Numbered from the stretch's first letter, positions 36,940 to 51,290 are shown. The stretch: 64,000 bases of DNA from Antennarius striatus (GCF_040054535.1 NC_090781.1:17850760-17914759), one strand, 5' to 3'. Notes: generated from the sequence alone by a model not told the origin. Translations and numbers: made by a program.

Positions 36940-39638
36940 TCAGCCGCAGGGCTGCAGCGGGTGCTGGTGGTTTATGGGTAGGTAATAGAACGGGCCCTCT
37001 TTGGGGCAGGGATGCCCATGCGAGGGTCTCCAGGTGGAACCGGACCCAGATTTGGGCTCCCTGGCAGCGTTGCCGAGGTGATTGCAGCCGACGGTCAGGT
37101 TACGAGACAAAATGATCTTCACCTGAAACCACACCTCCTTTTCCTGAAGAGGAAGACAGGCATGAAACACCGGGGGCAGCGGTTTAGCTTCATGACCGAG
37201 AGCGATCCTCCTCACCTCGACTGTAATGCACTGGATCTCATGTTTGTCACCCAGATGTGGAGCGAGGACCCGATGGACCTCCTGGACCTGCACAGAGGAG
37301 GGAAGCAGGAAGCTTCAGGTAGAAACGGGGTCAGATTCAGGAAGCAGGTTGAACTCTGACTCCGTTTACACAGACTGGTCGAGAAGGGATGTCAGGGTGG
37401 GACGTGACATCCTGATTAAGCTCATTTACATTTAAACACGAAAGTAGAGGGAAAAGTTGGCATAGATGCATCCACAAGAGGGCGGTGACGAGTCGGCAAA
37501 AATGGCTCTGAAGAGAGATATTTTTACAGTTATCTTTAGTTCTAAGGATAACTTGTAGGCTTGTTCTTACCTTGTAGGGTCGATCACATGATGGTGTGAT
37601 GCCAGCATCCTCCAACAACCTGTAGCGAAAACAGAAAGCTCAGCTTCCCCCAATCGGCTTGATGATCGGCGTAAAAGTGAAGCATTCTTGTGTGAACCGA
37701 CTTCTGGACGTCAAACGTTTGTCTTAGTTTGAGGCAGATCTGGAAGTATCTCAGTGGGGAGTTCATTCCCTCCACGCAAGCTGCACACGCTCCATGTTTC
37801 TCCCACTCTGCTCTCCTGTCAACCGACACGCTGATAGATTACTGACAGATTACTGACAGATTACTGTAGAGGAACGCATGAACCTGTTTCTGACCCTCCA
37901 GAGACACATTCTATTATTAAATCATTAATTCAAGTATTAAAACTGCCACCAGGTATTCTCTATCCATCAGTCTGAGCAGCTTCTGATGATTTTTTGAAGC
38001 AAACAGGAAGTGACAGTACGGGGACTATTTTCAGTGGCATATTAATCTGAATGTTAAGGGGACTGAAACATTTATCTACATCTTTACTTTTTAAGAAAAG
38101 ATTTCATACCAGAATTGAAAGCTTGATTTTGTTTTCAGCAGGGAGGGCCAGTGTTCCATCAGCTGCTCCTCCAGTTCCTGGATAGAGAATATCAGCCAAT
38201 CAGCTGTCGGCCTTCAGGGTGCCGTCAGGTTGTCGTGCTCTTGTCTCGACTCACCTCCACGTCTGATGAGAACATCGGCCAACAGCTGCAACATCTGGAC
38301 GCATGAAGAGGCCTGGAACAGAATGATGTGCACGCGTGTGCAGAGTTGTAGGCAAAGATTTAACCGTCTTCCAGCTCACCTGAACACACTTCTGTTTGAA
38401 CGGAGGAAAACATCTAACGACACAAATAATTAGAAAGAGGAAGTTTTATTACCACAAACCGTGAATCGTCCAGTTGTTGACAGTCTGAGGCATCCGACAC
38501 AGAGTCTCGTTGTCCAGCGACTGCAGACAGACAGGCAGACAGACAGCTTTTAACAAACATGTCAGGTGACTTGATTGTCAACAGGAAGTCAACATCTCTA
38601 CTTCCTCTCCAACTTCCTTATTCTCCTTTAAACCTCTCAGTCGTTTCTTCTGTCTTTACACCCTTTCCTCCTCCACACTTTCTTTTCTTCTGTTCATTTT
38701 GTTGCCCCCCCCCCATCTCTTTTCCTGTCACTATATTTTTACTTCCTGTTTTCTCTACTCCTCCCCTGCTTCTTCTTTTCCTTTTTTGCCCCTTTATTTC
38801 CTTGATTACTTTTCAAGATTACTTCCTTCTCACCTCTCTGCTTCTCCCGGTTTCCCCGTTTTCTCTCACTAGGACACACTTTCTTTACCTCCTCATTTCC
38901 TTTGACACATCACTTTTTTCTCAATATCCTTTCCTTTTCCTCCCTACCCCATTTTCCTTCCCTAATTCCAATTGTTCTTTCTTTGCATGCCCTTCTCATT
39001 TCATATATCCTTTATCTATCTTTACATATTCCGCTGATTGTTTCTTTTCTCATTTGTTCCTTCTTTTTTCATTTTTCCTACTTCCCTTTATCACCCTCTT
39101 TCTTTCATTACCTCCTCCTCTATTTATTCAATTCCTTTTCAGCCCCCGTGTCACACTTCCTTGTTTACTTCCTTTCCCATTTTCCTTTTTTTCCTCCCCT
39201 TCCCTAACATTGTTGTCATTTTTTCCAACTTCCTACATCTTTCTTGCTTCGTTTCCTCCTACACACTTTCTTTTCTGTCTCACTCCTTTCTCTCACTCCT
39301 TCTCAATTTCCATCTTCTGTCTCCTCACTGTTTCCTGCCCCTTTCCTTCAACACCATCTCTCCATTCCATTCATTTTCTTTCCCCTCCTCTCCAACCTCA
39401 TCTGTTTCCTTCATATTTCTTTCTGCCCCCTAATGCTCAGAATGATGATGACGATGATGAAGCTCACCAGACAGAACCCTCCGGGCCACTGCAGAGTGAA
39501 ATGGAGACACGTCCAGGAGCAGAATGCTTTTTTTTCCAGGTGGCCATATTTGTAGTCCTCCAGGTGTGCGTCCTGTGCGTTGGTTTGGTCAGGGAGGTGC
39601 AGCAGGAGGAGGACAGCAGCGAGCAGCAAGGAACTCAT
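36940..39638 (-). CDS. rnaset2: Ribonuclease T2 family secreted/lysosomal RNase, complete coding region
   Basis: Eight exons in minus order: 39638-39468, 38520-38453, 38312-38255, 38177-38110, 37815-37702, 37619-37571, 37287-37216, 37143-36940 (TGA). They total 804 nt and 267 residues. Residues 1-21 form a signal peptide (MSSLLLAAVLLLLHLPDQTN). The first active-site motif is WTIHGLWP with His77, and the second is FWRAEWEKHGAC with Glu125 and His129; these are the three catalytic residues of the T2 family. Possible N-glycosylation sites are NET (61), NWT (73) and NLT in the last exon. T2 RNases cleave single-stranded RNA in acidic compartments. The residue before Glu125 is Ala where T2 enzymes usually have His (HEWEKHG), and a CCSC cluster follows HGLWP. 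Length is close to human RNASET2 (256). The gene is divergent from cox7a and convergent with supt5h. Whether it is the rnaset2 orthologue or a fish paralogue is not decided. Confidence 0.92.
38580..39435 (+). repeat. Long polypyrimidine tract in intron 1 of the RNase T2 gene
   Basis: About 850 bp of the plus strand are almost all C and T (runs of TTCC, CTTTCC, TTCTCC) with scattered A and little G. The bias leaves a plus-strand frame of 366 codons open by chance, with a composition (F, S, L, P) that is not protein-like. It lies in an intron of the opposite-strand gene. Confidence 0.85.
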
Positions 39639-40479
39639 CTCCCCAAAGGTCAGAACTGATCAACCAGAGCCACATTAACATATCATTGACTAAAGCCATT
39701 TAAACGTACTTTAACAATTAAATTGTACCTAGTCAATATCTCAGCTCAATATCTAATTGGTTCAACATCACAACTCTCAAGGCTGAACTACCTGAATTAT
39801 TTAAAATTGATTTTAAAAGAATACATTAACAGAAAATTTAAATATAATGTGTCAAAATTGAAATGAAAAAATGGAAATTCATCCACATGTGCTGGAATTT
39901 TAAGAGTGGATTCAAAATAAAACATCACTGATCTATTTAAATTCATGAGAATACTAACACACGAAAATGTTGGAGCATGGATAATAATATTTCCCCTGAA
40001 AAAAACCTTTACATGAGAAGGTCCGGTTGAAGGATCCCACCTGTCAGCGTGTCGCTGTTGATGATGACTCGTCCGGTGACTTCTGTCCAGTCGGAGGAGA
40101 GATTCAGCAGAGATTGTCTGTTACTGAAGCTGCGAGTCGACACATCCCAGGAGAAAGAGGAAGCAGAACCGAGAGAGAGAGAGAAGTAGTGGTCGGGGCA
40201 GAATAAATGTGTTTCAATGTGAACAGAACACCTGACAGGTGTCAGACAGCAAAGGCCCAAGAGAAGATGTGCACCGTCAAAGTTAACAGAATCAGATCTG
40301 TTCTCAGTAATGTGCCCTAAAACTAAAATCAATAAATAAATAAATTCAAAAGTTAAATATTCTTTTTAACACACAGCCCCAGTTTTATTTTTATTAACAG
40401 TTGTTTGTTCCCTGTGGAGCACAGATAGTTTGGCCCCCTCTGCAGATCATAGTTTGGCAGTGATTCAGAAAAACTGATA

Positions 40480-40491
40480 GTGTATGTGTGT

Positions 40492-40552
<61 letters not shown>

Positions 40553-40583
40553 CGTGCGTGCGTGTGTGTGTGTGTGTGTGTTT
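40480..40583. repeat. TG microsatellite between the RNase T2 gene and cox7a
   Basis: About 100 bp of TG with a few TGCG variants, roughly 70 bp upstream of the cox7a start codon and so probably within its promoter or 5' UTR. Confidence 0.95.
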
Positions 40584-40650
40584 GGGTTGTATGCGCATGT
40601 CCTTGCCAGGATTACTGAAGCAGAGCAGCTCGTCTCTCTCCGCCACACAC

Positions 40651-41719
40651 ATGAATCGCCTTCTGGTAACTAGGACTTGTTTTTCTGTCTGTCGTCTCAA
40701 AAATTTGTCTTGTCTGTTTCTCTGAGGTGTCTGGAATCGTTCTGGGGGGGTAAGGGGAAATCAGGAGGGAAAAAAGAGGAGATTTCCGTGCAGCAGGAGG
40801 TGAAGGTGAGGTCTGACCTTTGGACTGTACAGGAGTCGTTTGACTCGAGAGCCGGGGCCTGCTGGTATTGTCAGTCTAACCGTCTATATGCAGCCGACAG
40901 GATCACATGATCACATGACCTCAGACAGGGTCATACCAGAAATATTCCTCCAGTGCAGAGATAATTTTCTCAACAGCTGGGGGGGGTGTTTCAAATGCTA
41001 ACCAGACCAATCACGTTCATTAGCAGAATGCTAGCAGAACACAAAGAGTCGCTTTCAGATCAAATCAGAGATCCGTTTCCCTGGAGCCACGTTAACCAGT
41101 TGTTAACCAGTTGTTGACCAGTGGTTAACCAGTTAGACTGCTCCTCTCTCTCCACGTTGAGCTTCTGGTTGGTCTGTGTTTACAGAAAGTTCCGGTTCTG
41201 GCCAGCCGAGCCTTCAGCAGCTCCACCAGGCAGCTGAAGAACCAGGTACCTGAGGCCCAGAAGCTCTTCCAGGTAAGAGAAGAACGTATGGATTAGTTTG
41301 GATCACAACACTGTTGGTTAGTTGGCTTTCTACTTCTTGCTAACATGTTTGCCATATTGTTGTTTCCATGGTTACAGGTAGACAATGGGTTGCCAGTCCA
41401 CATCAAGGGAGGAACCGGTGATGTCCTACTCTACCGGGCAACCATGATGTTAACTATCGCAGGTAATGTGGGCGGGGCTCCATGGACAGGAAGTTGTTGT
41501 CTTCAGATTGGGAGTCATTTAAAAAATAAATGTCTGAGCTAAATGGAGTCCTTTTATTATTGTTTTGGGGTTTTTTTCTTTACATTTTCTTCAGTTGTTT
41601 GGAATTAATGCTACGATGCTAATTAGCCTTGAGGCTAGGTTATGTATTTGTGCGTGTTCTCCACAGGATCCGGCTACTCCCTGTATTGGCTCCTCATCGC
41701 CTCCATGCCCCAGAAATAA
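40651..41719 (+). CDS. cox7a1: Cytochrome c oxidase subunit 7A, mitochondrial precursor (COX7A1/2-like)
   Basis: Four exons, 40651-40665, 41186-41272, 41378-41462, 41667-41719 (TAA), give 240 nt and 79 residues. The first exon encodes only MNRLL. A basic, serine-rich presequence follows (KVPVLASRAFSSSTRQLKN), then the family signature QKLFQVDNGLPVHIKGG and the single membrane helix LYRATMMLTIAGSGYSLYWL, ending ASMPQK. COX7A is a small nuclear-encoded subunit of complex IV in the inner mitochondrial membrane that influences dimer and supercomplex formation. Length matches the family (79-83). The tissue isoform (COX7A1 or COX7A2) cannot be settled by eye, so the symbol is tentative. A polyadenylation signal is at 41942-41947. 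About 1 kb separates its start from the divergent RNase T2 gene, with a TG repeat between. Confidence 0.88.
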
Positions 41720-42604
41720 CTCAGAAAGGAAACCCCCGTGGGCTCGGTCTATCGCATGAAGAGCATCACTATGATCTGTCTGTAATGTTTGTTCTGTAAA
41801 TAAGATCTGATTCCTTTTGACTTCCTTTAAGCAGCTTTAAAAAATTGTAATTCATTGCCTCCAGAGATTTGATTTGGTTTTTGTTGATGACAAAACAAGA
41901 AGAAACAGTAAATGAAATGTTTTTTAAAAAAAGGTATGCACAATAAAAGTGATGATCTATTAAATTAATCTCTTCAGATCTGAAGGTGTTTTCTCCATTT
42001 TTTATCACGTTTTAAAGTCCGGTATTTCAGAAAAAATTAGATATGGTTTTACAGAAATGTGGTGCAATGTTAGAAATAATGTTAGAAAAATGTTTCATTA
42101 ATGTCAAATTTTTTATTTTTAGGGCTGCAAGACGCATTAAGGCTTTAAAAAAATATATAAGTAAATACACACAGACCGGTGAAAAGTTGGATTTGATCAA
42201 AGATCAAATGATTTCTAGTGACAATAAATAAAGTGCATTAAAGATTTCAGACAGATATGAGTCCTTAAACTGTACATTCCAAAAGGTCGATAAGGTTCAG
42301 GATTAATTCAGATCACTCCACTCAGCAAAGAGGAAGAGGAGTAGGAAGAGGTGCTTTTAAATCCAGTGATATGAACTGAAGCGTACGAGAGATAAAAACA
42401 TGCAGTTTCTCATGAAAACGTTAAAAGATCCCAAAACAGTGAATCGAGAACAGATGTGGTGTCATTAGAATATTTTATTTAATCGCATGATGTATTAGTG
42501 GGAGGCGTCTGATCTCCAGACGTGACGCAGACGACAGCCAGAGGAGAACATGTGTAACAATGGCGCCATCTTCTGGCTAAAACGGTGAACTACAACTCTT
42601 ACAC

Positions 42605-42815
42605 AAAAATTTACTTCAGGTGAATTGGTCGGTTCTACATTGTCCGTAGGTGTGAGTGTGTGCATGAGTGTTTGTCTGTCTTTCGTGTGGTTCAGCGATG
42701 TGCTGTCAATGTGTCCAGAGCCTCTCCCGCCTCATGCCTGTAAATCCGCTGGGATTGGCTCCAGCAACCCCTGTGACCCACGACAGCAGGGGAAGCGGTA
42801 GAGAAAATGAATGGA
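42605..42815 (+). repeat. 3' fragment of a family A SINE
   Basis: GGTGAATTGGTCGG, GTAGGTGTGAGTGTGTGCAT and CCGCTGGGATTGGCTCCAGC match the 3' half of the copies at 3990 and 14409. The tRNA-like head is missing. It lies just beyond the chp2 stop codon. Confidence 0.75.
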
Positions 42816-42968
42816 TTTTCATTTGTGCTACTGGTGCACAAATGATAATTAAATCTAATCTAATTAAATGATTCATGATTCTTCGTAAATATTTCTGTTG
42901 TTTCCTGCAGATTTCCCAAAAAACGTCCATCATCTTCTGTTCCATCCAAACAGGAACATCCGGCATCT

Positions 42969-45592
<2,624 letters not shown>

Positions 45593-45871
45593 CCTGCGGG
45601 ACAACGGGGCAGCAGTTTAATCCTCAAACGGTCTAAACACCGCAGTCCCAGAACTGGACTGACGCTCAGCCAATCAGAACTCACCTCACAGGTAGTGGGC
45701 GTGTCCAAAACGGACACGCTGCAAGGCTGTAAAAAATCTATTTTATATTGGGGGTAATATAAAATTGACTTTTATTATTATGTGTGCAGCTATGTATGGT
45801 TATAGTTAGCGTCTAATAATGTTTTAGGATAAAACACAAATCAAAAATGTACAATATGATAACGTTATAAT

Positions 45872-46110
45872 CAGTGACGTGCAGTCAGGGTAGGCAGGTG
45901 AGGCACGGCCTCACCTGGCATCTGAAAGAAAAAAAATTAAAAATGGAAGAAATTAAATAAAAGGTTATATTTATCCAGTGATGCGTATTATACAGTTATT
46001 TTCTATTTAACATCACCAATTTTAGGTTATTTTCACTCAAAATCGCTGAATTTTCACATTTACCGCTGAAATAAGGAGCAGAGACCTGCGGTGAGGCACC
46101 TTTTTGTTTG
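45872..46110. mobile_element. Dispersed element fragment with CAGTGACGTG end
   Basis: It starts with CAGTGACGTGCAGTCAGGGT and continues AGGCAGGTGAGGCAC. A second sequence at 48450 begins CAGTGACGTGAGGTTCATGG. I recognise the terminus as a common vertebrate DNA-transposon end but cannot assign the superfamily. Confidence 0.4.
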
Positions 46111-47508
46111 TATGTTAAATACAAAACATAAATATTTGCGAATGTGTGGAGATCAATTCTTCCCAGGATGACTACCCGGATGTTAAGTGTTGCTGCCCTC
46201 TGCTGTCAGCAGTAAGCCTACTGGCTGCTGTTTGTAGTTTTTAATCAGTAAGGAAGTCACATGAGCTTCTTTTCTCATCAACAGGAAGTCATGCGATTTA
46301 AAATCACCAAATATTTAAAAACTTAAGACAAAAGTTTCATCCTTTTACACAGCTGCACGTTACAACTTCTTTAATCTGTTTTCGAAAATCGATCTGAGAT
46401 CAGATATTGTGTCCTCTCCTGACTCAGTCAGGGTGATCAATCTGCAGCCTGCATCCCAGTAGCGTTTGCCCCCGTTTCTCCCCTCTTGATCCAAAGCCAT
46501 CTTGTTGCTTCTCTGCAGGTTTAGTTGTAGATCTACGTAAATGCCTGCTGTTTCTGCCTCCCCAATGACTTCCAGCCGTGTGAAACCCCTCAGCCCACAT
46601 CGAGGTCTCCAGCTTTGCCTCCTGCACTCCTCCACAGCTCCTGGTACTTGGCTCACTTCCTCTTCCTCTTCCCAGGGCTCCAGCATGATCATCTGATCGG
46701 GTGGAATCTGAGACAATGATCATGTCTGGGTGAAACCTGGTTTATGTAAAAACAAATATCAGAGCGAAATTCAAATGTCTTGTTTGGTTTTTTTTGCATC
46801 ATCTCGTTTCTTTCTGCAGCCACAAGATGCTTTATGATATTTATGTAAATGCTTGTTATCCGTTTGTTGTCAGTAATTCATATTTATTCAGTTTTATTAT
46901 TATGCACGTGTTATCCCTCATTCTCCGACTGTCAATCACCTTGAAATGGTGCTGCAAGTTTAAATGATGCAGCCTGGAAGCCTGGGATGCACATGTTCCC
47001 AATACATCAAAGGGAAATCTTTGATTTGCAATTGTTGTTGTGATTGTTGTTGTTGTTGTTGACTTTTAGCTGTGAGGTTTCTGTCTTTCTCTGTGACAGA
47101 AGCAGATTTAAAACCGTTCGAACACAAGCAGGAGTGTTCCTTGTTACTCTGTCCTCTCTGGATCCGCCCACCTGTCACCTGTCACCTGCCATACCAAACA
47201 TATTTCCAATTCCACGCTCCCTGGGAAAACCCCACACCCATGGGGGGAGGGGGTGTGAGTTCTGAGAAATGGCTTCTTCCTCAAGCTTTGAGCTGGAACA
47301 ATTAGACACTAACTGTACTGTCAATCATACATGGATGCACACATAATAATAAACGAGTATTGATAATAACACATCCTTCATCTTCAACACATGTTGTTTG
47401 CAGGACCGACGCTGCTTTCGCGTATTTGTGTGGAAAGTTCGCTCCCCCCCGTGTCCGTGGAAAGGCCGGCAGGTGTTTCCGGAACCAGGTCCAGGTACAA
47501 AATGTTGA
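46111..47508. other. Intergenic DNA without a convincing gene
   Basis: A minus-strand frame of 118 codons at 46716-46360 has no recognised domain. The rest is AT-rich with a short GTT repeat near 47033-47060. Confidence 0.3.
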
Positions 47509-47873
47509 GTCGAACGGATATTTTAAAAACGCAACTTTTTTGTTGCGTTTACGCCTTCCGTCCACACGACAACGCGACTTTTTAAAAACGCTGACGTCTT
47601 GCCGGCGACGAAAACCGCTGTGACGTCATATTTATAGGCCCGTGTGTTGTGACAACAAAACACGGAGGATTCCTATTGGATAAAATTCGACTCAATACTG
47701 CCACCACATGGTTTGGCATGCTTATAGCAGTCTTCGAAAACGCACTGGTGCGTTTACGTGTGGACGGAGATTTTTTTTTTAAAAAACGCTGTCGTGTGGA
47801 CGGGAATCGTTTTCGATGCGTTTTTTAAAAAATCCGTTTTTAAAAAAATCCGTTATCGTGTGGACGGGGCCTA
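47509..47873. mobile_element. Fold-back non-autonomous DNA transposon (MITE-like)
   Basis: The motif CCGTCCACACG on the left (about 47567) and its reverse complement CGTGTGGACGG near 47757, 47796 and 47857, with AAAAACGC and GCGTTTT blocks, give a fold-back architecture. The right end GTGTGGACGGGGCCTAA is typical of a family I know from fish genomes. Confidence 0.6.
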
Positions 47874-47987
47874 ACTTTTTTTTTTCCACATTTTTTCTTT
47901 ACAATTCTTATTTTTGTTTCCAACGTCTTTAATTCTGTCTGTGTAGACCGGAAGTGATCCTAAATGCATCTTTTAATTGACATCGGC

Positions 47988-47999
<12 letters not shown>

Positions 48000-48042
<43 letters not shown>

Positions 48043-48050
48043 TTATTATG
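48000..48050. repeat. TTA microsatellite
   Basis: An ATT/TTA trinucleotide run with one interruption. Confidence 0.9.
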
Positions 48051-48164
48051 GCAAAAAATAGTTTGAATTCAAATAGACAATTTAAATAATGAGAATTTAT
48101 GTTTTTTTTGGTTTATTCAACATGATTTAAAGATGTTGACTTCCAGATGAGTTTTATTGACTCC

Positions 48165-48400
48165 GTCTTTTTTTTTTTCCTTTCGGCTTTTTCCTTCAGT
48201 GGTCGCCGCAGCTAATCAGTTGCCTCCATCCAACCCTGTCTTCTGCATCCTCTTCTCTCACACCAACTACCTTCATGTCCTCTTTCACTACATCCATAAA
48301 CCTCTTTGGTCTTCCTCTAGGCCTGCTGCCTGGCAGTTCAAAACTCAGCATCCTTCTACCAATATATTCACTATCTCTCCGTCTCCTTCTCTCCGTGAGT
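48165..48400. repeat. Dispersed teleost repeat, probably a LINE 3' fragment
   Basis: TTCAGTGGTCGCCGCAGC, CAGTTGCCTCCATCCAACCC and CTTTGGTCTTCCTCTAGGCC are phrases of an abundant fish repeat that I believe is the 3' part of a non-LTR element. The family is not certain. Confidence 0.5.
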
Positions 48401-48449
48401 TTTATTTACTCCATTCACTGTAAATACATAATTTATGCATTATTATTAC

Positions 48450-48800
48450 CAGTGACGTGAGGTTCATGGCTGGTGAGAGACTAATTTCTACGTAATTAAA
48501 TTCACCAACACATGAACCTACAGTGTAGATTATTCATAATTTAATAAGCAACACTGAGTGGGTTATTTTTAAAGTCTGATAGCGGAATTATTTACACGTA
48601 TAAACTGAAAAACACAAATAAGCACATTTGATTAAAAAAAACGTTGTTATGTTGTTACCTACATGTTGGTTTGTATGTTACGTTTACTTATAAATGAAGG
48701 CCCTGCGCCGCTCCTTCTGAACAAAAGCAGCGGGGGGGAAAAATTGAGTTCAGATGTGTAATCCTCCATTTTTGTGGTGAGGCAAGGCGAGCGGAAAATA
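48450..48800. mobile_element. Second element fragment with CAGTGACGTG end
   Basis: It begins CAGTGACGTGAGGTTCATGG and ends near TGTGGTGAGGCAAGGCGAGC. It shares its outer end with 45872-46110 but little of the interior. Confidence 0.35.
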
Positions 48801-49686
48801 AATGAATGGATGTAGTTAATGATGTCTGAATGGAGCCCGATGGAACTGTTCGCGCCAATTGTGTCGGCGCCCCATTCATTGACAATGTGACCGCTCTCTT
48901 TGGCGGGGTGTCTGTACTGCAACCACACAACGGTCGATGAGGCCAGAAAACAGCGCTTTGACGTTTCCTGTATTGCATATATTTTCTGAATAAAACCGAA
49001 TATAATGTAATTCAATATGTTAATCCTTGCTTGTTATATTGTAGCCGTTTAAATTATAGGAAATTGTATTATCATTGATCATTGGTCCTTGCAGGGTTCA
49101 ATAAATCAATAAAAGATATAAATTACATGTTCATGCATGTATATTTAATATAGATACATACATATATGTTCGTGTGCGTGAGTTACATAGGATGATTAGT
49201 GTCACTGGAAAAAAACAAGGTCTATGTTGTGAGACAAAAGTCAGGTTCGCAAGACGTCATCACAGCAGCACCACCGGCTTCATTCTCACGTCTGGATCGG
49301 AAACGCCTCATCATTGATGACGTGTTGTTACTGTGCGTCAGGTGGAGCAAACAAAGCAAACACGTCACCTGTAAATTAAAAATGACATGTGTGTGTTTTA
49401 TTATTTAATACTGTCTGAGCAACAGAGCCTGAAAATAAGTTTCTCAGAAATTAAAATCAACTTTGTTCGGCGGCACCAGTTCTAAATGTTCCCGGACTTG
49501 AGGTCTCTTTCCGGTTGGATCCACTGTGAAGTAATTACGACGCAAACTGTCAGCAATCGGAACGCTAATGAGATCAATTCAAGGGATATTGACACGATTG
49601 GCAGCGCACCGAGCTGTTTCATCCATTTTAACACATCTGGGACCAGCCGGTGTTTCCGATCACCCATTGATCCGGACCACTAACCT

Positions 49687-49840
49687 GTGACACCTGGTGA
49701 ATGGAGCTCCAGTGTGTCACCTGGTGAATGGAGCTCCAGTGTGTCACCTGGTGAATGGAGCTCCAGTGTGTCACCTGGTGAATGGAGCTCCAGTGTGTCA
49801 CCTGGTGAATGGAGCTCCAGTGTGTCACCTGGTGAATGGG
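49687..49840. repeat. 27-bp minisatellite, about 5.7 units
   Basis: Units starting GTGTCACCTGGTGAATGG and ending GAGCTCCAGT begin at 49687 (variant), 49714, 49741, 49768, 49795 and 49822 (partial). Because 27 is a multiple of three, frames through the array stay open on both strands, giving nine-residue repeats that I do not regard as protein. Confidence 0.95.
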
Positions 49841-50057
49841 GCGCTTAGTGTTTCGGCGCACTTGTGTGCCAAACGTCATCAGTCACGTCGTTTGTCCACG
49901 TCTGACGCGGTCTCCGGAGCAGTGCTTCACATGGGGACGCCCACCGAGTCCGGGGCGTGTGTCGGAGCGCCGGGACAAATCGGACATCACTTCTCGGAAG
50001 CTGAGCTGTCCGTCTGACCTCCATCGTAGTCAGGCTGCAACAAACATGACCATCGAT

Positions 50058-50142
50058 CGATGAATCAAGCAGTGAATCAATCGGTGAATCAATCGATGAG
50101 TCAATCGGTGAATCAATCGGTGAATCAATCGGAGAATCCGGC
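50058..50142. repeat. 12-bp tandem repeat
   Basis: Units of the type TGAATCAATCGG repeat about seven times with substitutions. Confidence 0.9.
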
Positions 50143-50564
50143 TCTGTTTAGAGAACAGGGATCGCCTTCCGCGATTACCTCCGATTCAGGTAAATACTCA
50201 TGGTGTTTTTCAGGTGGGGACGCGGTGTTGATGAAACCCACACCTGCTGCAGTTTTTGCAGTTTTGTGCTGGCTTTTTCTCTTGGGGTGGAGGTTACGGG
50301 GCTCCTCTTCCTAGTTCAGGAGCCCTGATACAGAGATGCATGGCTTGCACTTCAAGCTTTTTATTCCTATTCTCCACCGAAAACAAAAAAACAACCTCAC
50401 CGAACTCACCCAGAACGAAGCTCGACAAGAAGACGGACGAGCCCCTAATTCATGTTCCACCCAGTAGTGATGGGAATTCTGGCTCTTTTTAGAGACCTGT
50501 TCATGTTCTGCTGCTGTGTTCGTAACTGCCGGTCCCCCCCCCCTCTGCCCAGCGCAGTGAGACT

Positions 50565-50634
50565 GAGACCCGTTACCTTGGTGACCGGCTCTGAGACCCG
50601 TTACCTTGGTGACCGGCTCTGAGACCCGTTACGT
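50565..50634. repeat. 28-bp tandem repeat, 2.5 units
   Basis: Units starting GAGACCCGTTACCTTGGTGA lie at 50565-50592 and 50593-50620, with a partial third copy. Confidence 0.9.
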
Positions 50635-51194
50635 TCGCGTCGCCCAGTCTAGGAGTACTTGAGCCATAACACGAACAGGCCCCATCTTCCCCAAGTCCCA
50701 AGAAGCCACCAGGAAGAAATGTTGAAGTATATAAGGAAAATCAGTTTTTATTAACAAGAGCTAAATATCAAACAATATGTTGAGCTCACTTCAGGTTGGA
50801 CTAATGCCAAAATTACAAACAAAACTATCCTATCTGTAAAAGAATGATAATTAACCTAATAGAAAAACAAATGACAGGATCTAACCTTCCTAACTAAATT
50901 AAACAGGAGAAAAGAATCGCCAAATAAACAGGCAGTCCAACCCTACTTCTGTTTTGTATGACCAAGTAGTTCATACAAAACGGCATGTGGCTGGTTGGAA
51001 GATGGAGAGGATGACACCCTGCTGCCTGACACCCTGCTGCCACCGAAGGTCGAAGGACTGTCGTCTTCCATAGTCATATGCTTGGTAATCATCGTCGGGC
51101 GATGGCACAAGCCAATTTGCAATATCTGCATACCACATTGGGCTTACAGAAAACAGGGACAAGGGAACAAACCCAACACACGCGACGCTAGTCG

Positions 51195-51290
51195 TCACAA
51201 GAGTTTGCATGTTTTCTCCGTGTCTCCATGGGTTCTCTCTGGGTTCTTCGCCTTCCTCCCACCTCCAAAAACATGCGCTTCAGGTTACTT
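51195..51290 (+). repeat. Internal fragment of a family A SINE
   Basis: AGAGTTTGCATGTTTTCTCC and GGGTTCTCTCTGGGTTCTTC match the bodies of the copies at 3990 and 14409. Head and tail are absent. Confidence 0.65.

Noticed and set aside
38559-39659. Plus-strand frame of 366 codons
   Set aside because: It is composed of F, S, L and P from a polypyrimidine tract, lies in an intron and partly antisense to exon 1 of the RNase T2 gene, and has no domain.
49697-50017. Frame with nine-residue repeats, also considered as a CRISPR-like array
   Set aside because: It is a 27-bp minisatellite with contiguous units and no spacers. The frame is open only because the unit length is a multiple of three.
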